Numbered from the stretch's first letter, positions 33,358 to 43,956 are shown. The stretch: 64,000 nucleotides of DNA from Micrasema longulum (GCA_022494885.1 JAGVSM010004517.1:248001-312000), one strand, 5' to 3'. Numbers and translations: made by a program. The notes: a model not told the origin generated them from the sequence alone.

Positions 33358-34479
33358 ACTAATATACCTACCTACTTTTAAATTATTGTTAACAATCAAC
33401 AAATGGAAAAAAAGTTTTGAACGTATAGGTATTAACAGGGATTATGTGACCTGTAATTACCTGGTTAAAATTACATCTTTAAAACATCATGTAAGATTTT
33501 TAACAAACAAATTATTTAACAATTATTCGATAAAATAGTATTTAATTAAAATTTAGTAAAACTTAATTTTCCGATGAAAATCTTATTCTCAATCTTCATT
33601 TGCAAATTTATTGAATGAGTTTATAAAATGATATAAATGAATAATAAAAAAATAAAAAATAAAATATCTGATTGTGTAGTCTGATCTAAACAATAACAAA
33701 ATCTGGTTTTATTTGAGCGGAAATATCCTGCTGAGAACATGCTTGTGTATTGTATAAGAATTACAGTTCTGGTCTAGTTTTTATTAATCACTGTAATTTA
33801 TCAAAAAATATAGTTTGGTGAATTATACAAGAAACAAGCTTTTTTTTTAAATATACATATGTATGTTATGTGTATGTTTTTTGTTAAGGTTATAAAAAAA
33901 TAAAACAATAACTATAAAAGGCATTTAAAATAAAAATACGAGCATTTCATTCGTTTTAATCGAACAATAAATCTTATATTACTTTGTTTCTAAACACCTT
34001 AAGTTTTTAATTTATAAATTATAAATCAAAGAGATGACCGCTTTTTATCGTAACTGTTTGCATTATGTCCCTTCCTTAAAATAAATTTCTATGAAATAAA
34101 ATTTAATTTTTAATCATTGCTAGCTATCTCATAATTTAAACATATAATTGTACGTGAGACAGCTAGCAACCAGATGCACAATTAATAAATGTACCTTATT
34201 TGTCATTTTTTTTCCATTATTGTAAGAATTAATCTATAGATACAGAGACACTCTAAATGGCGGTACAGTTCACACATAATATTTTTCAATCGGATGAATT
34301 TTCGACCAAACTTCTTTTCTTCATAAACTGTTAAAACTAATAATGCTTAGTTATATTTCTAGATGCTCTAAATGAGTGGTTTAAGCTTAATAAAATGTTG
34401 ACAAATGCTAAACTATGCGATTCAATACGTTAAAATTACCCCTAGTTTTTGATAACTCAATTGGTGGTAATATTCTAGC
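33358..34479. other. AT-rich stretch, nothing recognised
   Basis: No supported gene or element. Frames here are low complexity. Confidence 0.4.
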
Positions 34480-36030
34480 AACTAGCAACGGTTTAAGTGA
34501 TTGACGATTTGGGATTATTATTTGACCAGAAATTGAGATTTACTTATCATTCATACGAAATTACCATTAAAGCACTAAAATGTTAGGTTTTATCTTGCGA
34601 ACGGCCAAAAACTTCAAATCCATGATTCTATTAAAAAACTATACTTTTTTCTAGTAAGAAGTCATTTAGAATATAACTTGCCAATATGGTCTCCTCATTA
34701 TAACTTACAGATTCAAAACATTGAAAAAGTTCAGAATAAATTTTTAAGATTCATTAATTTTAAAATAAATATTCTAATTCTAAACATAATTCATAATTTT
34801 CTATCATCATTCTTGAAACTAATGAAACTATCGTAAAAAAGAACTGTAGTACTTTACAAAATATGACCTAATAGTACTTAACAAAATAATTAACTCTATA
34901 AACGACTCCCCTGGGCCTCTATTTTATTTTATTTGAGAAATCAACAGTTCTACATACATATTTATAGTAAACAAACAGATATAGTGTGTAAACTCAGAAC
35001 TAATAACAGATTTACACATAGTATACAAAGTTAGTAAAGAAATATATTACATATCAAATAAATACATACAATTTATACATTTAAAAATGTTATTTTCATG
35101 TACTCAATAATCAAAGAATTTTTAATATTTATTTTAAGAACATTAAGTTACTGTAAATTGGGCGGGATTAGGACAAGAATGCTTGAAGAGAGGATAAGGG
35201 GGGGAAGGGAGATGTACGTATTTATTATTATAATGTCTACTAAGTTACACAATGCATTTTTAGTGTAAATTTTGAATCTGACAGAGTGATGTTTGTGTAA
35301 TCTATATTTTTAAATTTTGTAATGTACACTGAAAATGTCCTACGAAAAAAAGCGTTTTTAACATACGATGTTTTACTTATTGATACATGAAACAGGTGGT
35401 ACTGTCTACAAATCCTATCTGGCACATGTATTGTTATTAAACCAAGCGGCTCTGTACAGTCAACCATTCCTGTCATAATTTTGTAAAGCAGTAGTTGGTC
35501 CGCACACACTCTGTGGTATTGTAGAGAAATGATTCTATGGAAGGTGGAGGCAGTGAGAGTAGATACATAAGAAATACCGGTTTTGTATTTAAGGTACTTT
35601 ATAAATTTGTTTTGAATATTTTCTATTCTTCTTATATATATGGCATACTGGGGATTCCATATCTGAGATGCGTATTCCAAATGGCTTCTAACAAATGTAT
35701 AATATAATGAAATCAGGGCTTTGGATTATCAAAGTGTTTACTCATTCGAATTATGAAACCTAATATGCTCAATGCTTTGGAGGTAATTTTATTGATATGC
35801 GATTCAAAAAGTAGTTTTGAGTCTAAAACAATCTACATCTTATAAATTTCGAGTACCCCCAAAAAACCTAAGATGCACATATCTTTTTCATATCTCTACT
35901 ACGTCATCCAATTTTTACAAATATTCGACCATACCAAGAATACACAATCTAGGTTTGCGTGACTGTGGATATTTTGTCGAATTCTTTAAACTTTTACATT
36001 ATTCAATAAATTTCTGGCAGCAAGGTTGAA
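34480..36030 (+). pseudogene. Older LINE RT tail (L9), split by an inserted LINE
   Basis: Part 1 (34480-34918): DLGLLFDQKLRF, KALKMLGFILRTAKNF, RSHLEYNLPIWSPHYN, IEKVQNKFLRFINFKIN and LNKIINSINDSPGPL. Part 2 (35836-36030): EFRVPPKNLRCTYLFHISTT, then SNFYKYSTIPRIHNLG. These follow the canonical order after the RT catalytic site in jockey/CR1-type polyproteins (KDLGxxxD, RSHLEYxxxIWxP, IExVQxKFLR, then FxVP...R...F). The 917-bp reverse-oriented LINE between them (34919-35835) interrupts the reading order, so it landed in L9. Stops and frameshifts make it a relic. Confidence 0.75.
34919..35835 (-). pseudogene. LINE tail (family L10), minus-strand copy
   Basis: Minus strand, in order: ESHINKITSKALSILGFIIR (with a frameshift near 35700), LEYASQIWNPQYAIYIRRIE, IQNKFIKYLKYKTGISYVST, LLLYKIMTGMVDCTEPLGL, and KTSYVKNAFFRRTFSVY. 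This is the thumb and C-terminal region of a jockey/CR1-like RT. About 146 codons are open up to 35240. The 3' UTR ends in an AAATAAAATAAAAT tail at 34919. A near-identical plus-strand copy lies at 37857-38826. Confidence 0.85.
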
Positions 36031-36899
36031 TGATATATTCTTAAATGTTATCATTTACTCCATTCTAATGCCTTATATGTAACAAAATGGCGAGGATATT
36101 TATTTAATTCCGTGCTTGGGAAGTAAAATATCACACTAAAAATTATACGATCACCTTGCTATGTCTTCTGTAAACATACATTTACGCCATTTCGTTGCTA
36201 TAAACAACAGTTTATGTGACATTATCGATGCTATAAAATTAAAAACTCTTGCGGCCATTTTGTTTATCTTAAAAAAGATAACACTGTTAACGTTTTTTTT
36301 TGCTTGTTTTTGTTAACGCTTGTAGTTTTACGACATCTAAGCATTTGGAATTTTTGTTTTTTAGAAATATTACGAAAGAAGTTGTCATATAGATTTTACT
36401 TCCTTGTAAGTGTTTATTTTTATTTGTTTGTAGTAAAACATATTTTACACAAAGGTTTGATTATTTCGAATCATTCCTTCTGTGATTGAACAAAACTCGC
36501 AACATGGAAAAATAACGAAATTACTTACGAATAATTAAACATAAGCAAGTTGTAAAAATTATATTCCTTCCGTTCTCCATCTCAGTTGTAGTATGTACCA
36601 ATCTTGATAAAATTTCGTAAGAGTTAATCCCTGTACTTACCTACCTTTGAATATATTCATAACCCTAGAGAGACAACCATAAGTTATAGCACATTAAAGA
36701 TATCTATACGTTGATTCGGTTTTAAATTTCTTCTTCAGAATTATAATTTTAACTGTAACTGTTTTAAATTCAACTTTTTGTAATCTTTTCGATACGGGAA
36801 ACGATAATAAAAAATCATTTTGCTTTTTAACCCTAGAGTGATAACCATAGTTTATAGCGCAATAAAAATAACCATACGTCACTTATAAGTAGGTATATA
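36031..36899. other. AT-rich stretch, nothing recognised
   Basis: Contains a short direct repeat, ACCCTAGAG with ATAACCATA, near 36660-36690 and 36830-36860. No gene. Confidence 0.35.
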
Positions 36900-37150
36900 T
36901 TCACGAAAGCGGTGCCTGAGCGGCACGAGTGTCTCCTGCAAGCTCTGTGGGTCGCCTGGGTTGGCACGAACGGCAAACTGCCACTGCACAATGTACGAGT
37001 GAATCATGATGAATCGGGCCCGTATGGTCCCGTGGCTAGTGTCTCGGACTCACGGATCAAAGGTCCGTGGTTCGAATTCCACACTACAACTTGATTTCCT
37101 TTTTCTAATAGTGTGAGTAAGAGTTATTTACATATCATTGACAATGGCCC
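36900..37150 (+). mobile_element. tRNA-derived SINE, family C, copy 2 (best copy)
   Basis: A GC-rich head includes CCCGTGGCTAGTGTCTCGGA (box A region) and GGTCCGTGGTTCGAATTCCA (box B region). ACAACTTGATTTCCTTTTTC and AGAGTTATTTACATATCATT follow. About 100 bp of GC-rich DNA upstream (36905-37010) may be an added leader. It sits in the loop between the opposed L10 LINE copies. Confidence 0.65.
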
Positions 37151-37856
37151 TAAAAATAAGAAAAGGTAAATCGTAAGAACGCAAATATATCTTTTTTCAT
37201 TAAAAAAATATCGATTAAAAAAATCTATTACGTCGATTCGAAGTATAATATATAGTTAGTACCCAAATAAAAATAGGTTTTTTAAATGTCAAGCAAAAGT
37301 ACAAAAGGGCGTAATCCATTTCAACCGTTTATATTTTTTTTAATGTTGTAATAAAAGCTTGCACGTCGTTTTCGGGTGTCTTGCAAGACCAATGATTGAT
37401 TTATATTATAATCTACAAAAAACTGTGTTCCTAAACCCGATAGCCGATGGCTTTACAAGATACGCGGACGTTGAATTCTGCCAGAAAAGTTTATGGGGCC
37501 GCCATCACGTTCCGTTGCGCCTTTCAATAGGGGAGTAAATGAGATACAAGCTGGAATTTTTTTCTTTGTATTTCGACCCATGTTTAACTCCTGTGTTAAT
37601 CAGATGAGCCGATAAAAGGTCCTTACATCTTAACAGGAATTCTTAAATAAATTATTTTGTAACTGTTACACTTTTATGCATCGTCATCTGCCAATCAGCG
37701 TTTTTTTGTGCTTGTTTATTTAATTTACATTTCTAATTTACATAGAAACAGAAGCATAAAGCGACATCGCTGAAGGTTTAAATAAAATTGACCTGGGCCG
37801 CGATTATAAACGCAATCAAATAAATATGTCTGTATTACATTCACAAGGAAAAGAAA
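37151..37856. other. Unassigned spacer
   Basis: No supported gene or element. Base composition is mildly balanced around 37430-37540. Confidence 0.35.
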
Positions 37857-38826
37857 AATTCTTAATTTTGATTACAAACTAAACAATAATGTACTAATAA
37901 GAATGCATGAAATTAAAGATCTTGGGATTTTTGAATCGCATATCAATAAAATTACCTCCAAAGCATTGAGCATGTTAGGTTTCATAATTCGAATGAGTAA
38001 ACACTTTGATAATCCAAAGGCCCTTATTTCATTATATTATACATTTGTCAGAAGCCATTTGTAATACGTCTCTCAGATATGGAATCCCCAGTATGCCATA
38101 TATATAAGTAGAATAGAAAATATTCAAAACAAATTTATAAAGTACCTTAAATACAAAACCGTTATTTCTTATGTATCTACTCTCACTGCCTCAACCTTCC
38201 ATGGAATCATTTCTCTACAATACCGCAGAGTGTGTGCGGACCAACTACTGCTTTACAAAATTGTACAGGAATGGTTGACTGTACAGAGCTGCTTGGTTTA
38301 ATAACAATACATGTGCCAGCCAGGATTTGTAGACGGTACCACCTGTTTCATGTACCAATAAGTAAAACATCGTATGTTAAAAATGCTTTTTTTCGTAGGA
38401 CTTTTTCAATGTACAATACAAAATTTAAAAATATAGATTACACAAACATCACTCTGTCAGATTTAAAATTTACACTAAAAATGTATTATGTAACTTATAG
38501 ACATTATAATAATAAATATGTACATCTCCCCTCCCCTCCTTATCCTCTCTTCAAGCATTTTTGTCCTTATCCCGCCCAATTTACAGTAACTTTATGTTCT
38601 TAAAATAAATATTTAAAAAATTCTTGATTATTGAGTACATGAAAATAACATTTTTATATGTATAAATTGTATGTTTTTATTTGATATGTAATATTTTCTT
38701 TACTAACTTTGTATACTATGTGGAAATCTGTTATTAGTTTTGAGTTTATACACTATATCTGTTTGTTTACTAAAAATATGTATGTAGAACTGTTGATTTC
38801 CCAAATAAAATAAAATAAAATAAAAT
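37857..38826 (+). pseudogene. LINE tail (family L10), plus-strand copy
   Basis: Frames read IKDLGIFESHINKITSKALS, MLGFIIRMSKHFDNPKALIS, then an in-frame stop where copy 1 has LEYASQ, then QIWNPQYAIYISRIENIQNK and, after further frameshifts, KTSYVKNAFFRRTFSMYNTK. The 3' end has AAATAAAATAAAATAAAAT. Identity to the minus-strand copy looks about 90% over some 880 bp. It keeps 80 bp more 5' sequence than that copy. Not functional: at least one stop and several frame changes. Confidence 0.85.
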
Positions 38827-38831
38827 CTCTA

Positions 38832-39099
38832 TCGGTACATATTGAGACGGTATAAAATAACATCGATATTTTTGTACAAAAATGTGTAGATTTGTATGAA
38901 AATTCAAAGTATCTTTTTCGGTAAACTGTAATTGAATATGCTTAAATAAATGTATGTAAGTATTTTTAATTTTTCATAAATAAAACTTAATTTTATCTAC
39001 AAAGTTATATTTAAATTACAGGTTACTGACGAACTTCATTTTATACGCATTTTCGTACACACAAATCGATTTTACTTTACACCGTCTCGATATGATCCG
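38832..39099. mobile_element. ~268-bp MITE with imperfect TIRs (family R3)
   Basis: Left end CGGTACATATTGAGACGG and right end (reverse complement) CGGATCATATCGAGACGG continue for ~45 bp at about 75% identity. The interior ATTACAGGTTACTGACGAAC resembles ATTATAGGTTGCCGATGAAG at about 44636-44656 and ATTACAGGTACCTGAAGAAG at about 44352-44372, so these three loci look like one family. Confidence 0.6.
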
Positions 39100-39467
39100 A
39101 TGAAAATAACAATTGTTATCGCGAAAGTTTTATTCACAGAGAGGTTTTGGCAAATAGTACCTAAATTATAACACATTTTGATGGTGTAACTATTTCAGAA
39201 ACTGGTTCCCAATGAGGCGTTTTTTGAGAAAAAGATTCCCAGGCCTCCTGATCACACATGATAACAATCCATCATTATGAAAAATTTATGAAAATAATTA
39301 TTTTAATAAATAATAATAATAAGAAAATTTTTTTTATTCATGTAAGCTTGAAAAACAATATAATTAAATAAACGTAACCCAATTCGATTTAGATTCAGTG
39401 TCTAAAAAAAACATTTTATTACTTAGTAAATAAATAAAAATGCAGTTAATCAATTAATTGATCATAT
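39100..39467. other. AT-rich spacer, nothing recognised
   Basis: No supported feature. Confidence 0.35.
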
Positions 39468-39829
39468 GTGTCCGGGCGGATGAAAAATACGTTTGGGAAA
39501 TACAACCAGAATCGTGGGCGAATGTTTTTTATGGCTACTTTCAGGTAAAAATCCTAAATTAGGAAGTCGAGTGGAAATAAATTCGTCTCGTAGTAAAGTA
39601 GTTAGTGAGTTGCCTACCATATTTGAGGTCCTTAGCTCAATTCCTGACGGATATATACTTGAGGATAGTCGTGAAATATTGTTTTTGAAGGTGGAATCTG
39701 ACGCACTGGAACTTGAAGCATAAGACTGATCGCATCACCTTCATTTAATAAAGTATCGTTATACGCTGCATTTGGTGTACTAATACAGTGCCCTATGCAC
39801 CACTGTATCCAGATAGGGAAATAATGGGT
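39468..39829 (+). mobile_element. Composite tRNA-type SINE with leader, copy 2
   Basis: The leader starts GTCCGGGCGGATGAAAAATA and includes TTTCAGGTAAAAATCC. The tRNA-like part has GTTAGTGAGTTGCCTACC and CCTTAGCTCAATTCCTGACG (decayed box B). The 3' part ends CAGTGCCCTATGCACCACTG and AAATAATGGG. Confidence 0.65.
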
Positions 39830-39869
39830 TGTAAGTGAAAGATTGCAGCTAAAGCATTTATGCATTCAC

Positions 39870-39974
39870 ACACGGTAAGGAAAGTGCATTCTAATCTCAT
39901 ATGCAGTGAATATCTTAAAGGTAAAGATAGTCGAATGTACTTTCCTTACCTTGAGTTTTGTTTTTGAATGGGGG
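39870..39974. mobile_element. MITE related to 17254-17378, decayed
   Basis: GGTAAGGAAAGTGCATTCTA and, facing it, CGAATGTACTTTCCTTACC, then TGAGTTTTGTTTTTGAATGG. The left terminus is eroded. Confidence 0.6.
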
Positions 39975-40084
39975 CATAAACATTATCTAATAGAAAGGAA
40001 GTTTTTTTTTATTCATTATTATTATTTTTTGTCAAACTTTCAAACTAAGCCAAATAATTTTATTTTTAATTATCGGATGATCAA

Positions 40085-40290
40085 CCCTATGATTTTTTCG
40101 ATTTTGTAATTTTGAAATTACTCCGCCTGTGACGTCACAAATTCTCACAACACTCTCTCATTAATTGTTTTATTGACTTTTTCGTATGTTTTCGAGAAAC
40201 TTTGCCGTACAATTAAATGGTCTAATTTTACCGTGTGTAAGAAAATATTTTTCATATCCAATTTCCCGTATTTCAGAACATGGTATAAGT
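40085..40290 (+). repeat. Repeat family R5, copy 1
   Basis: Aligns with 63700-63995: ACTCCGCCTGTGACGTCA, AAACTTTGCCGTAC, TCTAATTTTACCG, AAGAAAAT and ATCCAATTTCCCGTA. The terminal CCAATTTCCCGTA may be the end of a TIR element. The CRE-like palindrome TGACGTCA is present. Confidence 0.5.
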
Positions 40291-40940
40291 TAAATAACAC
40301 GCCCTCCGAACAAATTCTCAATAAAGCGCCGGCACGTCAAATATTCTGTCACACAAGAACATTTCGCATGTTCTAATTAAGTTCGTATCTTTTATCAAAT
40401 CTTAAACACAGTAGGCGAGAGGCCTCTATTATGGGACTTAATAAGACGTTACAGGCCAAATTACTTTAATATGGGACCTTCGTGCTGATTACCAGCATCG
40501 GACCTTTTAATTTGCCACAAGATAATTTAGGACATTGTTGCCTGTTATTTTCTGTATTTATTTCTTGATTGCGCCTCTGGATATTTTTTTCGAGAACTCG
40601 TATTATTATCAAAATATGACAATTTGTTTTGTGGACGTTGAGAAATATTCTCTTAATGTAAAAAAAAAAAGTTGGCACTTAGATGGGCCTGTAATAATTA
40701 TTTTTTTTGTTTTTTTAAATATTTTATTAGTGTAACTTTTTTTATTTAATAAATTTTTAATTTGTACATAAGTGTACTAATTTCCAGATTTCTTCCAATA
40801 AACCAACAATATTAAAGTGTTATTTATGTAGTTATAAAATAACTGGAAGTGCGGCTAGGAATAGCAGGCGCCACATTCAACAGTATGAAAGCTGTCTGGA
40901 AATATTTACTCAGTGGAAATCAAATGCCGCCTGTATAAGG
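40291..40940. other. Unassigned stretch
   Basis: No supported gene or element. Confidence 0.35.
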
Positions 40941-41115
40941 CGGCCTCCGTGGTGTAGAGGTCAAGACGCTTGACTCACACACGGAAGGTTCCGAGTTTGA
41001 TTCCCGGTGAGAACACAAAAATTAAATGTGATTTTTCACAAGCCAGGGTGTCATGTGATGTAATTCACCACTGTTATTGGGCCTCCTGGCCCATTGTGGT
41101 GCAATAATCAAAATA
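40941..41115 (+). mobile_element. tRNA-derived SINE, family A, copy 1
   Basis: The head CGGCCTCCGTGGTGTAGAGG resembles box A and GAGTTTGATTCCCGGTGAG box B. The tRNA-unrelated body has AAATGTGATTTTTCACAAGC and TGTGATGTAATTCACCACTG, ending GGCCCATTGTGGTGCAATAA. Copies at 49172-49345 and 60474-60595 (-) are very similar, so this family is comparatively young. Confidence 0.8.
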
Positions 41116-42009
41116 CAAAATAACAAATGCATAAAACCGGTTCTTTTCTACCGCATTCTATCTTCTAAGGTATATATACTATACAGAGGCAAAAAAATGC
41201 ATATTTAAATTTAAAAAAATCACAATGAAACTTATTTAAGTAGAAATTTAGTTGAATTTACCACCAAACACATCTCTTTCAATGACTTATTTTAGCATGT
41301 TTTTTTAAAGGTGTAATTGGTAACCTTCTCATGCCTGATTTATTCCAAGAAAAAGCCTAAAAAGCTCGAACTGTAACGATTATATTTTTCCAGAAGGGAA
41401 TGTGAAAATCTAGGCATTTACAGGACTTAAGACACTGAGTATCAGCGTAGTGATGCCCAATAAGGGTATAAACGTTTACTAACAGAAAACAAAATTGAAT
41501 ATTATACAGCATGCTTTTTTAAGTTTACTTACTTTGATACTTAGTGTACCCATATATTAAGGTAATTATTTGCTAAAAGTGGTGAATTTTAATGGAATAA
41601 TGGTAATCCTTTAAATTCATTAATTTTAGATAGTGTTTCCAGATAGGAACAAATAAAAACGCCTCGTTTCACGGAGTACCTCGGCATACCTGCCAATTAA
41701 AGTAGGTACAGAATTTTAAGCAGACACGAATAAAATTGTAATGGTTTTTCGTACTATAATACCTACCTATATCTCCGCCACTGTGCAACAATTCAGTTCA
41801 TGGTTGTAAGATTACGATCTAATACGTGTGTGTGCGAGGTATCGTTGCATTCAAGTTGCATTCTAGGGATGCGCCTGAAGTAAGCTGTACTCGATCGCGA
41901 TACTATCACCGCGTTCTATTTTTACGCACTCACTGAATGCACATTGCATAATTTTGACGTTAAACCGAGAACTAAGGCTGCAAAATTAATTATCGATGTA
42001 AATTATTAA
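41116..42009. other. Unassigned stretch with R2 scrap
   Basis: About 41390-41450 carries AAATCTAGGCATTTACAGGA, part of repeat family R2. Nothing else is supported. Confidence 0.35.
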
Positions 42010-42196
42010 GTCTAGGACAGCGGTTTCCAACCTGGGAGGCGCGCCTCCAAGGGGTGGCGCGGACTATTGCCAGGGGAGGTGTCAAAGATTAAAAAAATAA
42101 AACATTGATAGAATTATGCGATAGCTCAATAAAACAAACGTTTTGAAATGAAACCTTCGTTCAAGTTAGGACAAATTTTATGTAGAGTTTGAATTT

Positions 42197-42400
42197 TTGT
42201 GTTGCAAAGAAATGCAGCCACTTCTACCGTTTGTAACGTCTTATTTATGCAAAACGGGCTATTCACTATTGGCTGCAATAAAAACCAAATATCGAATCAG
42301 TTTAGTAGTCGAAAAAGAGATAGGGTTGGCACTCTCTACATTGCTCCAAAGATTTAATAAACTTTATGTTGATAAACAACATCCTTCATATTCAATTTTT
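42197..42400 (+). pseudogene. hAT transposase C-terminal dimerisation domain
   Basis: The frame reads LLPFVTSYLCKTGYSLLAAI, then KTKYRISLVVEKEIGLALST, and ends LLQRFNKLYVDKQHPSY. This is the conserved hAT C-terminal (hATC) dimerisation segment as in ZBED5/SCAND3-like proteins (TSYLCExGFSxLxxIKxKYRxxLxVExxxRxALS). It begins only ~180 bp from the left terminus, so BED finger and RNase-H catalytic core are deleted. The open frame runs on to 42580, but after about residue 70 it is LINE sequence and not part of the transposase. Confidence 0.85.
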
Positions 42401-43013
42401 AGATTATGTAAAATCCTCCAAAACAAATATACACGAACAGTACTTGATAAGTTGGATCGATTGCAGAATGTTTGTATACGTCATGTCTTTGATCTTCGCA
42501 AATTCGACCACATAACCGAATATTACACTCAACTACATAGACTCAGTATCAGGCATAGAATTTTAATTTTTAATTTTTAATAATCTCACTCCGTCTGTTT
42601 ATCTGAGAGAGGTCTTCCAACATCTATCACAACACGAACTGTCTCTTTGTTCTAGTAAAGAGAGAACCCCTTTAGTACAGTTTCATCGCTCTAATTTTCT
42701 TGTCTCCTCGTTCACATTAGTAGCTGCTCGATTGTGGAATAATCTACCGACTAATGTTAGAGACGCTCCGCCCCGCCCCTTCTTCATTTACATTAAAGTC
42801 AAAATTGAATATTTTAGTTATTCCTTTATCCTTCTTCCCTTCTTCTTTCCTTCCCATCCCCTTTCCTCTCTTTATAGTATTGTGTTATTTTTTTAATATT
42901 AGTTTTTAATTATAAAATCACGTCCGTGTACCTGTAATTTTCTCAAACTGAACGGTTTGGGTAGGTAGGAAGAAATTATTTTAAGGCAATATGCCCGCTT
43001 AAAAAGTAAAAAA
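42400..43013 (+). pseudogene. LINE tail (family L3) inserted in the hAT element
   Basis: The frame reads VLDKLDRLQNVCIRHVFDLR, then KFDHITEYYTQLHRLSIRHR, then (after a shift) PSVYLREVFQHLSQ and LVAARLWNNLPTNVRDAP. These are the C-terminal motifs of jockey/CR1-type LINE polyproteins (LxRLQNxCIRFxFxLR, HxTPYYxxLxWLxIxxR, RLWNxLP). The 3' end AACGGTTTGGGTAGGTAGG and GGCAATATGCCCGC matches 15180-15230. The 5' boundary is approximate and no target duplication was found. Frameshifted and 5'-truncated. Confidence 0.8.
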
Positions 43014-43328
43014 TAAGGAGGCGCGGAAATCATTTTTTTGTTGGAGAGTCGAAGAAACATAAAAGCCCCCGCTGATTGTGACAAAAACTCATAGTGACTT
43101 TTTGTCGCCCAGTCAAGTGCTATAGAGATATATGAGAGTGCGTTCACTGTGGCGACATGACAATACGGTGACAAAAAGTTTCAGCGGCTGGCAGCATTAG
43201 CGTGACGTGACTGTCACCCGGCCTGTACATTACTATGGGAGTGCGCTCACTAGAAACTTTTTGTCACTCTGCAGGCAGACGCCTACCGAACGGACGTGTG
43301 TTGTGAATTTTTCAGTTATATTTAAGAT

Positions 43329-43552
43329 TAACATATTACAACGGAGATGAAGAACATTTTTGACAACATAATATAGAAGTCAAGGCATCTACAAGGCTTA
43401 TGACTTGTCATTGGCTGGTTTAAGTGGCCACTTTACACACTGTGTAAAATTCACTATTCTACCCATATTTGAACATCTACATTCCTTCAATTCTTTCATC
43501 TGTTGATGTTTGTGAAATTAAAGAGCCGAAAACCTTGATTTATGCGGGCGAG
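43329..43552 (+). mobile_element. 224-bp repeat R2 with 9-bp target duplication
   Basis: ATTTAAGAT occurs exactly on both sides (43320-43328 and 43553-43561). The insert starts TAACATATTACAACGGAGAT, contains CTTATGACTTGTCATTGGCT and TTCATCTGTTGATGTTTGTG, and ends ATTTATGCGGGCGAG. Copies or parts occur at 57428-57650, 63245-63376, 18365-18590, 3057-3130 and 41390-41450. No terminal inverted repeat, coding frame or convincing pol III box is seen, so this may be an unclassified SINE-like or MITE-like family. Confidence 0.75.
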
Positions 43553-43561
43553 ATTTAAGAT

Positions 43562-43715
43562 GGCTGCTTCTCTGAAAGAAGATGATATTGACAACGAATT
43601 GTTAATAGAAGACATAGAAAAAAGGCCAGCATTGGATACAAAAACATTAAGGAATTCTCTGATATTCATTTGAAAAGGAAATTGTTGGGCGAGATTTCAA
43701 TACACTTATTTTCTT
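43562..43715 (+). pseudogene. MADF-domain-like coding fragment in the nested element
   Basis: Just after the R2 insertion an ATG opens MAASLKEDDIDNELLIEDIE, then KRPALDTK; with a one-base shift it continues IKEFSDIHLKRKLLGEIS. Acidic lead, 'LIxxIxKRPALxDxxxKxxxDxxxKxxxWxEI' spacing is that of the start of a MADF DNA-binding domain, as in accessory proteins of some DNA transposons. The usual Trp of 'WxEI' is replaced by Leu. It is truncated, and the assignment is by pattern only. Confidence 0.45.
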
Positions 43716-43956
43716 TTTAATAATCGTTTGTTATATTTGGGATGTACCCAGTAGTGTTTCTTCGGTGTAATTTTCCCTCTGCGTAATTCAAGAACGCAAA
43801 TCACTGCGACCTCTTCGAAATCCATCGCTAAATAAACATTTTGTCACCAGTAGTGAGCCCACCCACAGTGGCACAACGTGACAGTGATAAAAAGTCACTA
43901 CGACAAAAAGTCACAGTCAGCCGGTGGTTTAAAAGTTGGAAACCGCTGGTCAAGGA

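Larger units (their letters stand above)
43066..43927. mobile_element. Second TIR element nested in the hAT element
   Basis: Left end CCCCCGCTGATTGTGAC and inverted right end CCACCGGCTGACTGTGAC, followed by TAGTGACTTTTTGTC on both arms (with a short offset), define a TIR element of 862 bp. The flanks CATAAAAG and TTTAAAAG agree at 6 of 8 positions, a plausible 8-bp duplication. Subterminal GACAAAAAGTCAC repeats recur. It carries the R2 insertion (43329-43552) and a coding scrap (43562-43715). Superfamily undetermined. Confidence 0.65.
42018..43948 (+). mobile_element. hAT element with 8-bp duplications and nested insertions
   Basis: The left terminus CAGCGGTTTCCAACCTGGGA matches the inverted right terminus CAGCGGTTTCCAACTTTTAA. 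The flanks GTCTAGGA (42010-42017) and GTCAAGGA (43949-43956) form an 8-bp target duplication with one mismatch, as expected for hAT. The GGAGGCGC/GGGGTGGCGCGG-type subterminal sequence is also hAT-like. Only the transposase C-terminus remains (42197-42400). The interior then holds a LINE tail (about 42400-43013) and a second TIR element (43066-43927). The native element may be as short as about 450 bp. Confidence 0.85.

Noticed and set aside
40085..40150. TGACGTCA as a cAMP-response promoter
   Set aside because: It is part of a dispersed repeat family (also 63700, and R6 copies), so it is inherited from the element, with no gene beside it.
40941..41015. Possible tRNA gene
   Set aside because: Box A and B are present but the acceptor stem does not close and a conserved non-tRNA body follows; it is the head of a SINE. 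The same applies to the heads at 49172, 54940 and 26320.
42400..42580. Novel hAT-RT fusion protein in the open frame 42197-42580
   Set aside because: The second half is the C-terminus of a LINE inserted in the hAT element, with a matching copy at 13740-15275; the fusion is an accident of frame.
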